Below are positions 25,199 through 37,899 of a stretch of 64,000 nt of DNA, piece after piece. The notes beneath the pieces were generated by a model. That model was not told where the DNA came from and ran no database searches. It saw only the letters and a program-made list of their open reading frames with translations. The stretch's first letter is position 1. Each line of letters opens with the position of its first letter. The position numbers were made by a program, and so were the translations under genes. This stretch comes from Embiotoca jacksoni (lineage: Eukaryota > Chordata > Actinopteri > Embiotocidae), in contig JAKOON010000020.1 in NCBI GenBank assembly GCA_022577435.1, positions 10,755,324 through 10,819,323 of the forward strand, in the 5' to 3' direction.

Positions 25199-25222
25199 CA
25201 CACACACACACATACACACACA
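24976..25222. repeat. Compound (CA)n/(CACG)n microsatellite with duplicated hairpin
   Basis: It has an ACGC tetranucleotide block (about 24993-25040), then CA tracts. Two copies of an 18-bp hairpin, TTACTGTAATGACAGTAA, lie at 25085-25102 and 25129-25146, exactly 44 bp apart, each bounded by CA runs. Confidence 0.95.
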
Positions 25223-25923
25223 GAGAAGGTTGAGGTTGTGTATGAAAGTCCATCCAGCTGAGGTGTGAGACCGTTTTGTTGTTTAGTTTCTCTAAGATGG
25301 AGGATCGGGGGCATTAGGAAGAAGATGGCTGTGTGTTGTTTGAGGGTACTTGGAGGGCAAGAGGGTGGTAGAGCGTAGATTGCATGTTGAGGCATCTGCA
25401 CAGCAGGATCAAGCTTCACCTCACCTGCTCCGTGTGTGTGTGTGTCTTATGCTCAGCCGAGCCAAGCCAAGCTTGCCAGACTACCACTGCCACGGTGCTT
25501 GTCCACGTGCATTTGTGTGTGGAAACTTTTCATCCCATCTTTGAGTGCAACGAAAGTTCAACAAGGATGTCTGTGTTTCATTAAAACCATCAGTGCATCT
25601 CAGCTGCACACAAACAAGGACGATTATGAAGCTAGTTCCCCCTAAAACGTGAGGGAATCTGACTGCCGCAGCTTTGAGAGTCTCTGCAGCAATTTATAAC
25701 GTACACACAGTTTAACAGCACACTCCATATATTTCTTCAAACCACAGCAATATTAATGGTGCAGCAGACTAATTTCTCTATGACGGGGCAGTTAAGAGTG
25801 TCAGTGCTCCGCTGACATGAAATCATGTTATATACATGTGCCACATGCCTCTGTACACAACCTTTAGTGCTGACATGACTCGCAGTCAAAGACAACCCTA
25901 TTCAACAGCAGGGATGTTCACAG

Positions 25924-25924
<1 letters not shown>
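25223..25924. other. Intergenic sequence
   Basis: No gene seen; short frames only. Confidence 0.45.
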
Positions 25925-25966
<42 letters not shown>

Positions 25967-26020
25967 TGTGTGTGCGTGTGCGTGTGCGCGTGTGTGTGTG
26001 TGTGTGTGTGTATGTGCGTG
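25925..26020. repeat. (TG)n microsatellite, impure
   Basis: About 96 bp of TG with CG and TA interruptions in its right half. Confidence 0.96.
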
Positions 26021-27310
26021 CAATAGGGGTTTCAGAGTTATTTCCTCCGATCTCCATGCTTCAGCGCATTCTTCCCTGCTTCACTCCCTATCTTTTCATA
26101 TCAAAACGCTCACCCTCTTCTCCAAAGAATCCCGGTAGCCTCCCAAATGGACTCTCGCACACACAGAGGTATGCAGAGGACATAAACGCATGCACACGCG
26201 CACACACTTCCACACGCAGGCACACTGCACTCCACTCCCTCAGGCGGTCTGGCTGTAAGATGATACTTCTTCTCTGAGCATTTCGCACATGCCTTCCCGG
26301 ACAGTTCCCACACTCCCGGCTGCCTCAGCCTGTCTGACCTTTGCCAAGCCCGCCACCCTCCCCACTGCCCCCCTGAGCCTCCTTCCTCCTTCCCCAGTCC
26401 TCCCTCCTCCTCCTCATCTTCTCCCAGGGCCTGCGGTTTGGACAGCTGCGGCCAAGCTGGCTGCTCGGCTTGTGGAAAACATCCGCTACACATGGAGGAC
26501 TGCACTGATCCTTCTTGGCCTCTGCTGGCTGGCTGGGTGACTGGTTGCCTGTTTACCAATCTCATGAAGACATCATTTGACCCATCCACTACTGCTAACC
26601 TCCCCACACCCCATCCAACCTAGAGCCCTTGCTCACTGAAAGTAATAACCAAATAAAAGGTTGCTAATCACATTCATACTTTCCCAGAAATAATCAGCAA
26701 CACGATTCATAAAGCCTTACTCAAGAGAACCTTGACCTTTTCGGTCGAGGAAGAAATTCACACTCAAACCTTTAATGGCCATCGGGAACATCTATAACAT
26801 TCATTCAAGCATGAATCTCCTTATTTCTGACATGATTTGTACTTGATTCCAACTCAAAATACTTCCTCTATTTTATAATCAAATAATTATTCTTGTAATC
26901 TATTTCATTGTGGTGAACTTTGGAAAGTTTGAATACTTTTAGTTGTGACTGAAAACTACTTGATCTTCATTGGAAGCCAGAGTAATCTCACTCCTAGTGA
27001 CAGACTTGTTTAAAACAAATTGGTCTTTTAAAATTGGTCTTCCAGATTCGATACAAGACCAAAACTCTTGTTGAGATGGATATTTTTTGCAGTGCTAATC
27101 TCCTGCAGGACGGCCACAATTTAAGTCCTTACTATCGACACAGTGTGGTACATAAACAGCCCCCATCACCCAAACACGCACACATACACATGCACATGCA
27201 CATACACAGACCCTCTATCACCATCATCACCTCATCCAGCCTCCACATATGAGACTGATTTTGTTTTTGGATCTGGCCACTGCTTAGAGCTTTTTTCCTT
27301 TTTATACACA
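26021..27310. other. Intergenic sequence, GC-rich then AT-rich
   Basis: A pyrimidine-rich, GC-rich part (26280-26470) leaves both strands open, giving a 165-codon minus frame (26110-26607). Its low-complexity Glu/Gly composition and lack of domains argue against a gene. A TTCCCACA octamer is at 26305-26312. Confidence 0.45.
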
Positions 27311-27342
27311 CACAGAGGATTAACACACGTTAATCCTCTGTG
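27311..27342. repeat. 14-bp perfect hairpin beside a microsatellite
   Basis: CACAGAGGATTAAC and GTTAATCCTCTGTG pair perfectly around the loop ACAC, directly before a (CA)n tract. Confidence 0.8.
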
Positions 27343-27347
27343 CGTGT

Positions 27348-27451
<104 letters not shown>

Positions 27452-27984
27452 TATTGTCATACATACCTGTATTAACAAGCACGGTAAACTGAACTGAGGG
27501 AACGTAGAGTATATTGTTGTAGCTGAAGACAACCTCCCATCCTCACAGAATGTGTGTCTGCTGTATATCTGCATTGGCAGATGTAGAACCACACACTGTT
27601 TTCTCCTCTAACTCTGTCTTTGAGCCCCCTCTCTGATTATGTTGCTGGCGACATTCTCTTTGTTGCACATACAAACACAGTCAAGTCTTTCCTCCAGTTT
27701 CCTCAGCTTCCCTTCTTCACACAGGGATGAGAAATGAAGTGTGATGAATAGAGGGAATGGTGTAAGATGGAGGATTACACCCCTGGATGGAATTTTGAAG
27801 GGAGTTGCTTTACAGTATAGACGGAAAAATACAATCTTGATGGTGTTGCCGACACCTTGCATCACATTTCCCCTCTGTTTGAGACAGGATTATAGTAGGG
27901 AACCAAAGTCTTTGCAGGGTGCTCGCAGCCTGACCTGAGAATCAGGGGGATTCCTCTGTGTTTGTGGTTGAATTCAGCCACAGT

Positions 27985-27986
<2 letters not shown>

Positions 27987-28045
<59 letters not shown>

Positions 28046-28052
28046 CTCTCTC
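27987..28052. repeat. (CA)n microsatellite with short (CT)n
   Basis: About 55 bp of AC followed by about 11 bp of CT. Confidence 0.97.
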
Positions 28053-28872
28053 AGACAAACACACACTGGTATATATGCTAGGCCACTCAATGTCTCATGA
28101 AATAAAGGACAGCAGGTGAATGCTTCATGCAGCGTGAATTTCAGTCCATTTTTTATGTTTGTTTGTTTCTGTTTTAGTTTTTGTGAACAGAACTCTGGAT
28201 GCCAAAGTTTTGTCACACCCTTTGCAGTCACATTTTTATACTCGTCCTGTATTGGCCACAGCTTGGCTACTGAATGTTCAGGACTTTTTGAGTGCACGAG
28301 ATGGTCTGTGGTGCTGCTGAAACGTCTGATCACTGAACTCGTCTGATCATCCAAGAAAACATTTTATAAATGGTGAATGCTTGTATTTTTATTAGTTTAG
28401 AGGCATGCAGCAGAAAAAACAACATTTTCAATGAAGTTGCTGGAAAATTACCACATGTGAACCTCATACATGGTCCTGATAGGAATAGCTGTTGTAAAAA
28501 AATTATCAATATACGAGGGAGTGACAAAATTTGCAACTGTGTTTGTAAATTAGAATAACATCAATTTGTCTGCAGCTTGTGGCCAAACCCCTTGAAAAGT
28601 AGAAGAAGAGGGGAGAAGTGCTCCGTTACTGTGACACATCCTGTGTATTTTTGAAAAATTACATTCACAAGCCACCGTGATAAATGGGATGATGAGGCAA
28701 TACAATTTTGGGTAAAACTGATTCTTTTTCTATTTTCAGTTCTGAAAACATTTAAATCACTGTGTTCAAAAATGGGAGGGGGAGGGAGGGGAGGAGGGGA
28801 GAGGGGGGTGTAGCACAGCGGTAAGAAAAACTGCACACCCACGTTCAGACCGCATCCCTGCAACCCCATGTT
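28053..28872. other. Intergenic sequence
   Basis: No gene seen. A G-rich tract at 28774-28809 could form a quadruplex. Just after it, a stretch reading GTAGCACAGCGG loosely resembles a tRNA A box, but I could not support a SINE. Confidence 0.45.
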
Positions 28873-28895
28873 TCACTCACTCACTCACTCACTCA

Positions 28896-28977
<82 letters not shown>

Positions 28978-28979
28978 AA
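28873..28979. repeat. (TCAC)n then (CA)n microsatellite
   Basis: About seven TCAC units grade into about 72 bp of CA and a short CAAA end. Confidence 0.97.
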
Positions 28980-31243
28980 CGCTCAGTTCTCTGCCCATCC
29001 TTTTGCCCTCCTCCTCTTCACTAACTTCCATCCATCCACCCGTCTCCCACGAGGAGATCTTGCTCCAAGGCTGCGGTGCAAGCGCTCATAAAAAAAAAAA
29101 GAAGAAAAAAAATTGCTTGCCCTGATGATGGAAAAACCGACACCAAAAAAAGCAAGAGAGAAGAAATGTAGCAGGAAAAAAGTGTTAAGTTGAAAAGCGA
29201 GCATTTTCTCTCGCTCTGAGCTCTTGGTCCAGGCACCGAACCTCCCTGGATGCCAAAGTCTTTCATCATTTGGCAGCCTGGCTCTGCAGTTCAGTTTTAC
29301 CTCCTGGCTGGAGGCAAGCGAAGCACCACTCGCTCTCCACACAGCAAGCAAGAAATAAAGAGGGAGAGATGGAGACAAAGAAAGACACAGAGAGAGAGAG
29401 AGAGTGAAATGCAGTCTTTCATGCAAAAACAACCTCTGGAGTCATCCATGGCCACGCATGGGGCCCTTCTTTTTATTCTGTGCTCTTTCCCCTGCTTCTC
29501 CATCTCTCTCCTCTGTTTGCTTTGTTTTCTGATGTGCTTTACCTCCAGAAGTAAAATGCTTGTTATTATATAATCCACAGCAGCGGATAGCTCCCAGTGA
29601 TGGAGATGTTGAAAGCAAAGTGGGGGAGGGAGATGTGTGCTAGCGAAGCAGAGCAGGGTGACCTCTGATGTGCTGCTTTCCTTTTTGGAAGGAAGCAGTC
29701 TCGCTGGTATCATCACTGAAATACCAAAAACAGCCATGTTCTCGGGCTTCAAGACTGCGACGCCTTCGTAGGCGAATTCAAAGTACACCTGCCACCCTGT
29801 TTTGCCTGTTTTCTTCACGAGGCTCTCTGAAACCAAAACTCAACACCAGTTCTTCAGGCTGTTTTGTCCCTCCTTACCTTAGTACCTCTGTATTTTCGGT
29901 TAAGTTACAAAACCCTCAAACTCAGTTCTGCTCAAACCACCAGAGGTCTGACAACTGACTTACAGTTTGCTTGCAACCAGAAATCCTATTAACAACCCTC
30001 AAAATCAAAAGGCTTTCCTGCAGTAAATAAGGCAAATACTTAATTACACAACTGCACACAGAGGAGGGAAACCATGTGCAGGAAAATAAGATCACAACCT
30101 CCCGCCAAGCGAGTAAACTGCACCAACTGCGCTGAGCAGTCTTTAAATGCTCTCCACCGCTGAGAGCGAACACAGGTTCCCACAGAGCTTCATAATGGAC
30201 CCCTACCATATGCATTCTTTCGCCATGGATATGCCACCATGAACAAGACACTTGGGCATGTCAGGCCAGGCTGAGAGGAAGACTGATGTGTCTCATCATT
30301 AGGGCCAATGACCTTCCCCTGCGGCGAGATGTATGTTCCTACTGTTGAGGCCCAGCGGGACTTCACCGGCACCCCGCTAAGAGTTCTGGGAGTGAAGGCA
30401 TCTGGTGGAAAACATCTTCCTCCCACTCAGACTCATGCAGCCAGACAGAAAACAAGCAGATACACAAACACTAATATTTTCTTAACCATGTATGAAGATA
30501 TATAGATTTTAGTGGGCATACACACATGTGCAGACACACACAAAAGCCTGGTGCAAAACGGGTCCAATTTGGCCCCCGGGGAGCCTGCCCGCCCGCCTGC
30601 TGAGTTTGCCCAGTGGGAGCTCTAGCGTTAGCTGCTAGCTGCACAGTGGGGTGTCTGGGAGATGTGGTCCTGCAGACTATAAGGCCAGGAGTGGTGACCA
30701 TGAAGGCCTTGTCCCTAAGACAGGCCGCAAAGACAGACCGTTTCTCAGGCCCAGACATATGCTCTTAGACATGAATGATTGTGTCTATTCCTTTGCAACC
30801 ACTGTTCCCATGGCCTTAACCTGAAGGGTCCTGAGAAACTATTTCAGAGCGTTTAATCATCATTTTCATCGTTAAGGGCCCATGAAAAAAAATCAACACT
30901 GAATAGACTTCATAAGTGTCGAAGAGTGACTGCTGGACAGTTGTGTCATCTCCGGTGAGAGTTTGGATAATGTGCTTCAATTCACAGTGACAGAGGCTTT
31001 AAGAGGTATGAGGTGCAAGGAGTTACCTCATCTAAATTGTTTTGTATTTTAACTTTTTTGGTATATAACAATATCATCACAAATGACGAAAGCAGCCAGT
31101 GCTAAACCATGGGGTCAAAATTATAAACAATTCAGGGTTTTTTTTTCTTTCAAAAGACTTCAAAATAAGATTAAGTATCAACAGCAAGTGTGAAAGGAGT
31201 TGGGTCCTCGTTGGAAATCTTTCCTTAGAAAAAATGTAAAATG
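28980..31243. other. Intergenic sequence
   Basis: Two long minus-strand frames (28983-29432 and 29297-29836) were inspected. They run through GA-rich low-complexity DNA and show no domain, conserved motif or splice logic. A TTCCCACA octamer is at 30177-30184. Confidence 0.45.
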
Positions 31244-31247
31244 TTAA

Positions 31248-31410
31248 CCCTCGTGTTGTCCTTGGGTCAAAATGACCCGCAGCTGTGTTCAACCAAGTTC
31301 TATTTTATTTTCATATTTTTTGGGATCATTAGTGACAAGGAGGGTGTGAGGGTTTCTTTAAAGAATGATGACCAATGATGGGTCATTTTGACCCGAGGAC
31401 AACACAAGGG
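31248..31410. mobile_element. piggyBac-type MITE, TTAA target duplication
   Basis: TTAA flanks both sides (31244-31247 and 31411-31414). The 31-bp terminal inverted repeats (31248-31278 and 31380-31410) begin CCCTCGTGTTGTCC and differ at only two positions. Each ends in the self-complementary word GGGTCAAAATGACCC. The 163-bp length leaves no coding capacity. TTAA plus CCCT ends point to the piggyBac superfamily. Confidence 0.9.
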
Positions 31411-32040
31411 TTAAATATTTCAATTATCTTATCTCAGTTGGTTGAAAAAATGCTTTTGAAAGGTGGCCATTCAGAGACAGTTTCAAATAAAGCACACACA
31501 ATTTTGGTTTTTACTTTTTCAAGCAACTTCTGATGTCACATCTAAATAAAAAAGATAGAAGTGGCCCGGCAGCAGTATAGGTTGTATAATTGTTAGTAGA
31601 AGGTCAGTAGTTTGCATGACTTTTTGAAAAGATGAGTAATTCAAGAAAACTCTACTCTTCTTCATTAACTACTATCAGAGTATCTTTGGAGAAGGTGTCT
31701 TCTAATTTTTACAGCTGCTGATCTGCCGAGTTATTAAAAATGGAAGACAGCTTTTGTATTGGGAAGCTTCTAAATGAGAATGTGTGTAACTGAAATGTAT
31801 TATGTATTCAGTTCCTGTTTTATATATGCTTCAAAGTTTAGCTTATGGGAGACGTTTGCTCTGTAGTCCCAAGGGTACTTGTTCTATTTGAAACTTGAAG
31901 GGCAATCTATTCATGTCATATGATGGAACCACGTAAACTAAAAGCTCTTCTACAGCTCCCTCGTGTCAGTGTACACACGTGAGTCACACATGGCGTAACA
32001 TCTGAAGTACTAAAATGGAAAACTGACTGGACGGAATTTT

Positions 32041-32665
32041 TTTTGTGCTTCCACACCAGAGGTATTATGTTTTCAGGCTGTCTGTCCCTCCCATGCTTGT
32101 GAATGCAATATCTCAAGAACGCCTTGTGGGACTATGGTTAAATTTGGTACAAATGTTCTCTTCCACTAAACGATGAATTAAATAGAGCTTGTTGGTCAAA
32201 AACACTTTTGTGGCCATAACTCAAGAAGTCATCTGGTAATTATGACAAAACTTCACACAAATGTCGAGTAGGTCAACTTTACTTTGACATCAAAATGTTC
32301 TGCAAAACTCCTTTTTCTGGTCATTATTCTGTAATAACTGAGGAACAGAAGAGAAGATTTTGACTATATATTTTACATTCGGTCAAAAACTGAATTGGTT
32401 TGAAACTGTGCTGATTCTATAGATCTTCTCTGCTGTTGGGTTGAAGATGTGTGTGAAGCGTCCACTTTTTAGAATCTGTAGCTTCTTTGCAGCAACATCC
32501 GTATTTGAAGAATATGCTGCTTTATTGGCCGTGCATGTGAACACATCTAAGGATTCCTTCAAAGTCTTCACTACGTATATATTATGAGTCGGAAAATACA
32601 TGGCTGTAAACCGCAACTTCAACGGATGGCAGAAGCCACGAATCAGGAGGCAGTAATTTAAGTTC
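32041..32665. repeat. Interspersed repeat family A, copy 1
   Basis: It is colinear with 50740-51620. Shared landmarks include the CTCAAGAACGCCTTG segment, the GGCCATAACTCAAGAA segment and TATAGATCTTCT near 32418. Both also share the CCTTCAAAGTCTTCACTAC block near 32557. This copy has lost the GGTCAAAGGTCA motifs of the other. Class not assigned; no transposase frame or clear ends. Confidence 0.75.
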
Positions 32666-32669
32666 AAAG

Positions 32670-33220
32670 CTAAAAAGAAGCAGTATCACTATGGTATGTT
32701 TGCATACTATTACACCACAGCTGATAAACCATGAATTAGCCTCATACTATCTATTACAGACATCTGTTGACCTCTCGGGTCCTTGATGCCTGTGTCACAT
32801 CATCAGAGGATTCGCTGGTGATTGATGATCCATTTCTTTATGGCCACAGTTACCTGCCACAACTCAGAGAGGACAAAACCTTTGGGCCGGGCCAGAACTA
32901 ACTTAATTCTTGTCATCCGCCCCTTTGCAAGGTATGGGAAAAATGGCCCGGACTGAAGAGCTTGAGAGATGAGAGAAGTGGGACTTGAATGGAGCTAAAA
33001 GGACTGAAAGGAAAAGGAACTCGGTCAATGGGAAGGGGGCTGAATGCACTGCTCCGTGGTCTACAGTGTTGATATTTCCCTCAATGGTCTTTTCTAAAGT
33101 GACTGTTTTAAACCACCTCGACACACTAAATTTGCCCTTTGTGCACGGAGAGGCCCCTAGCTGTCGTGATGCAAGGTGAGGAGGCACTGGGGGCAGATGG
33201 AACCTGCTTGTCACCTCAAT
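32670..33220. other. Intergenic sequence
   Basis: No gene seen; frames on both strands overlap without a recognisable product. Confidence 0.4.
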
Positions 33221-33229
33221 GGTCTCCAT

Positions 33230-33620
33230 TCTCCCCCCTGTATGCCCTCCCTGGCCCGCCCCGCCCATCAGGGCCATTCACCCTATGCTCCAGTGGGAAT
33301 GTCCAGGGACCCTACGTTTTGGGATGGCCCCATATGATGAGCCCCTCTGGATGGTTTGAATGTGCTGCTGTTGTTCTACCAGGGGCCATTAAACCACCTC
33401 CTGGGCAAACAAGAGCGTCCCTCTTCCTTTATGGGGCCCAAAAAGGCAACAAAGAGAGGAGTCATTGAGACACAGAGGGGCCGCCCTTTGTTTGGTGTCC
33501 TTTTTGCTGCTCCTCAATGCCTGGGCTGGGAAGGGGAGGCTTCTGTTGGTCTTTAGGGCTCCTCATTTTGCCACAATCCCTTGTTTGGCCAAAGTGGAGA
33601 TGTGAACTTAATTGACTTAA
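33230..33620. promoter_or_regulatory. Candidate conserved noncoding block
   Basis: GC-balanced, repeat-free sequence rich in GGGGCC and CATTAAA words, unlike the AT-rich flanks. Three overlapping plus frames and one minus frame are open, which reflects composition rather than a gene. Confidence 0.25.
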
Positions 33621-34350
33621 GTGGCCCCAGTGCACCATGTAGCAAATAACGTGGAGGAGATACAGAGAAGGTATTGTGCATCTGAAAGTGTCTTTGGCTG
33701 TCCGAACACTGGTGAAAACCTGTGAGGAAAGTTGTATGGCCTCTGAGATCCCTGCTAATGAAGCCTGGAGAATTTTACACCACCTGATATCAACTGTGAA
33801 ATGAAGCCGAACTGCACTTGATAACATCGTTGTAGACTAGAGATGATATGTTGAAGAAGATCACAAGACTCCTGTGTAGTGATCTGGAATTATGAATAAC
33901 AGTGTTCAAATAATTTTCACATCTAATTACTGTGAATTCCTCGTACAATGAGCTCAACTAGAAACTGTGCGTCTTTTTACATACCAGTGATAATTAAATC
34001 TCTGAGGCTGAACTCACATGACAGATAATTACAACTGTAACAACTTACATAATAGACTTAAATAGAAAGTTAATTGGACGACTGTCTCTTCTGCTCAGAA
34101 TTTTTCAATGGAGGACACAGACAGAGACAATATAGATGTTTCAGATGCCTTCCTGGTGTGGCACTCCTGAGAGACAATCCAGCCAATAACAGAGTGAAAA
34201 TCCCTTGAACATCCTGAGGTTAAGGGGCTGCTGGCCAATGTTAAGCTGCACCATCCCTCATATCAAAACAGGCCCTGACCTCAACCTTTCCTCCAGCCAC
34301 CATCCTGTGCACTGAGGCTGAATATCCGAGGGAAGGTGCCGAGGGCCGGG
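33621..34350. other. Intergenic sequence
   Basis: No gene seen. Confidence 0.4.
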
Positions 34351-34625
34351 CTCCTGAGGAGAGGTTAAAGAGAGGAGTCATTACCTCCCTGGGTGCCGCT
34401 GACTGGCTTGCTGCCACCGTGTCATCCATCCTGTAGTCTAATCGAGTTATCATATCAACAAATCTCCCATCAGGGGCCCCACAAATGACACTCCCAGAAA
34501 GAAAGCCGGAGGGGGCCGACAAATTTCAAACAGCAGGGCTCTGGGGAAAGGAGCCGGCCTGCCATGCACCAATGAAAGGTACCTGCAGCCTCCGGTCAAG
34601 CTCCCCTCTGGGGACGACACTCACG
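34351..34625. repeat. Duplicated 260-bp element, copy 2
   Basis: This is the partner of 8211-8489, in the same orientation and exactly 26140 bp away over most of its length. It is preceded and followed by sequence unrelated to the flanks of copy 1. The minus-strand frame (34241-34522) is open across the shared core. Confidence 0.75.
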
Positions 34626-34629
34626 CTGG

Positions 34630-37545
34630 GCGCCATGCTGAGGCAGTTATTCGATTAGGCTGCGTGCTATGTGGGCAACTCCATTCTGCAGCCCCGTGGC
34701 TGAGTGAACCACCCACTGGGAAAACTGTTCAAGTTACCATAGAGATAGAAAGAAATCAGTCTGGGATAAAAAGCATCAAATCGGTTAGAAGACCTGTAAT
34801 GTGAGGGCTGAGGCCGCTGTGGTCAAACATGTGCAGTGGAGGAAAGATATGGCTGCCCTCTTTTTTTAGGACTTCTCAACTTAACTTTGAGATTAAAGTG
34901 AATTTATAGATTTGGTTGTTTTTTTTTTTTACCTCCTCATAGCAGTATATCATAAAGTCTATCAGATAAAAAAAAAAAAAATGTTTTAAATGGGACCAAA
35001 CTAAGAATATGTGCAGCAGGGGGTAATAGTTTATGTATTGACTTGTTTTAATTATGGTTTGCCGTGAATTCCCGTCCCCTCCATCCCACACCCACGCACA
35101 ATATTACACTTTCCCTCTTGCACAGAGAAACACTCAGCAGGGGTCAGTGGGAGAAGGGGGTAGTCGTGCTGGCCTGAGAGTTGACCTGCCACTCTGCTGC
35201 TACCTGCTGCTCGGGCACAAAGGAGCCCAACGGCGAGCCGCGTCAGGAAGAAAAGCCGAGCAAAGAATGAGTCAACTCCAACTCCACAGAGAAGAAGACC
35301 CTCGTCTATCCTCCATGACCACTCTGTCATCCATGAATACTATTTACGCCACGGGAAGTCTTTTCTCTAATAGACCCCCCCCGTTCCCTCTTCTTCGCCT
35401 CACGCTCTAACCACATTCACAGGAACCCCTCTTGTCTCTGTGTTTTGCCTCATCCTTTTCTCTCTCCCCTTCCCTTTTTTTTTTTTTTTTTTTTACAGGC
35501 TAAATCAAGAGAGATGCTCCCCAAGCATTGCAAATTGATTATGGCGCTGAACATTTATTACATGACGGCTGGGGGTCTGCATGGTAAAGATGTGAGAGAG
35601 AGGGAGCGTGCTGGGGAAAGGAATGCAGGCTCATCCTCAGGGTCATCATTATGATCACACACTCTGTCAGTGTCACAGGGGATGTTGACTGCACACACGC
35701 TTCACAGTGGAGTTGTTAAAAAAAAGTAGGACAAACTGTGACGATGACTGACTTATGTCTCATTTGGTGTATAGATTTAATGTCATTGAACATGAGCGAC
35801 AAATACAGTGATGTTTCACTTCAGTTGAAGGATTACATGGCTTTCAATGAGTGAAGAAAACACAAATAGACCCTTGGACAATTTTTTTTTGCCGTTATGT
35901 GTAGTTCCTGAAAAATGTCGATTCACACACATCAATTTACTGTGAGTTTTGGATGTACGTTGTGCATACTTTGAGACGATATGCAGTTAATCTCTCAACA
36001 ACCACTGTTGATGAAAGTGATGGCAAATGAAGGGCTTAAACACATGAACCGCAACACTTGTGCAACATCATTCAATAAAATACATCAGTCTTACAAGCAA
36101 TACTTCTTTTATAAAGAATTTAATGTTCCCTTTTGTTAAAACTGACTCAAAAGAGCTTTGAGAAGCTCCATGATTAGTGTTTGGACTGTTTTGTGTTGTT
36201 GACTTATATGGTACCGAACTCCTTTTATCTTCTTCAGCTGTGTGAAATAACAAAACAAAAACATCACAAACTATAGCATCTAAAACAATCATACATTTTA
36301 ATTATCTTGTTGATGACATGGACGAAAAAACATGTCAGCCACCGCTTCTATTGATTTTATATATATATTCTTCATTGAGCTTTGTCTTCTTGTTCTCTCT
36401 CAGCTGAGTAGTTTGACTACTGCACACGTAATAATGTCATCATGGGCTGTTTCACCTAATACTTTTTATGACACCTCTGGGAGTCTCTAGAGAAACTAGA
36501 GACAGTGTGGGTGGAGAACAGAAGCATTCTCCAGTGCTTTTCAGTCACTTGGCAGTCTGAAGCTGCTGCACAGAAGCAGAAATTTGTCAGTGTCACTGCA
36601 ATGTGATGCCACATTAAAGAGATTATCTGCGAGAGTCCGTTCCGAAAATGTTCAAGTTTGCACAACTTCATAGGATTATTAATTGTGGTGGGACATCATG
36701 AAGTCAAACTGCCCTTTAACAAGATGGATACTGATGCTGTAGATGCAATTGAACAAGCACACTGTTGTACATGTGGTAACTTGTGGATGCATTCCATTAA
36801 ATGCTGTATGTGGAACTGCATATACTGTTCAAATGTTTTGACTTTCGATGTTTATATTCTTATCCATTATATCAGTCCTGCAACAGCATCATACCAATCA
36901 GTTCCCTTCACCGAAATAGAAAAATACTGCTTTCTTGAACAATAGTTACAAGGTTATTTTTGGAGGAAATCCAGCAAAGAGTGGAACAATACAATAAAAT
37001 CTCATGCTGTATACAATTTCTACACAAATCTCCATGCAGCAGCTGTGGTGTAGCAGAGCCGAGATGCAGTGGCTTCTTTATTTAGCAGCGTCCAGCACTT
37101 CTGCTGACTCATCATGTCGGACTTGCACTCTCCAAAAACTCCATCTCATTGCTCATGCTCTATCACTGTTCGCAAACCACAAATTATAATCCATGTTGTT
37201 GTTTTTTGTTGGTGCCGCTGCTCAGCAGGTGTCCCTGAATGTTACCACTGAAACATGTCTACCAGTAGGGAGTTAGCCTGGTAATGGGGTGGTAACTTTT
37301 TAGGTTCCAGCCTTTATTTTTTGTCAAATTTTCAAATCTAGTAGAAGGAGAATTAAGTGTGCAGTTTAAAATCTCTCTGGTAAACAGGCCTCTGGGATTA
37401 CATGCTTTCACGTGTGTTAAGTATTCTCACAAGCAGGCATAGATGAGCACAGTGCTGTTGACACATACCAAAACCCTCGAGCGTACACACAAACTCCTCT
37501 GTACACAAACAAACGCATCCTGGTTTCTGATTCACACCAGTTAGA
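34630..37545. other. Intergenic sequence
   Basis: No gene seen. Homopolymer runs lie at about 34920-34930, 34968-34980 and 35477-35494. A minus frame at 35052-35330 has no recognisable motif. Confidence 0.45.
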
Positions 37546-37550
37546 CCATA

Positions 37551-37895
37551 CGAGGGTGGATCAAAAAGTTCAGAGAATTTTTCTGTTGCGCACAAACGAG
37601 GCACAGTACAGTGATGTGAACGGAGCTGGGGGAAGCTATAAACTTGGTTAGGAAGTACTTCAAACTACGTCGCTTGATTTTCGTCATCATATGAGTTACA
37701 CCAGTTTTTGTGACCACTGGTATGTGCGCACATATGATGACTCCATGGATTTAAAACTTGAGCGGAGAGTGCACATCAAATTTTGTGTCAAATTTTTACA
37801 CAAGTTATTGCCTCCTCCTGCTCCGTGTACATCACTGTGCTGCGCTCCAATTGTGCACAGCAGGAACAGTGCAAGAACTTTTTGATCCACCTTTG
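37551..37895 (+). mobile_element. Mariner-family nonautonomous element
   Basis: TA dinucleotides flank the element at 37549-37550 and 37896-37897. The ends share GGTGGATCAAAAAGTTC in inverted orientation with two outer mismatches (CGAGG versus CAAAG), and similarity continues inward for about 70 bp. Inside, the plus strand at 37757-37792 reads LERRVHIKFCVK, which resembles the start of mariner transposases. The rest of the transposase is missing, so this is an internally deleted copy of about 345 bp. Confidence 0.85.
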
Positions 37896-37899
37896 TATA

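Noticed and set aside
26110..26607. 165-codon minus-strand open frame
   Set aside because: Glu/Gly-rich translation of a pyrimidine-rich stretch; the plus strand is equally open.
28810..28866. Possible tRNA-like A box (GTAGCACAGCGG)
   Set aside because: No convincing B box at the right distance and no cloverleaf pairing.
29297..29836. 179-codon minus-strand open frame, and the 149-codon frame at 28983-29432
   Set aside because: They run through GA-rich low-complexity DNA, overlap each other, and show no domain, signal or splice logic.
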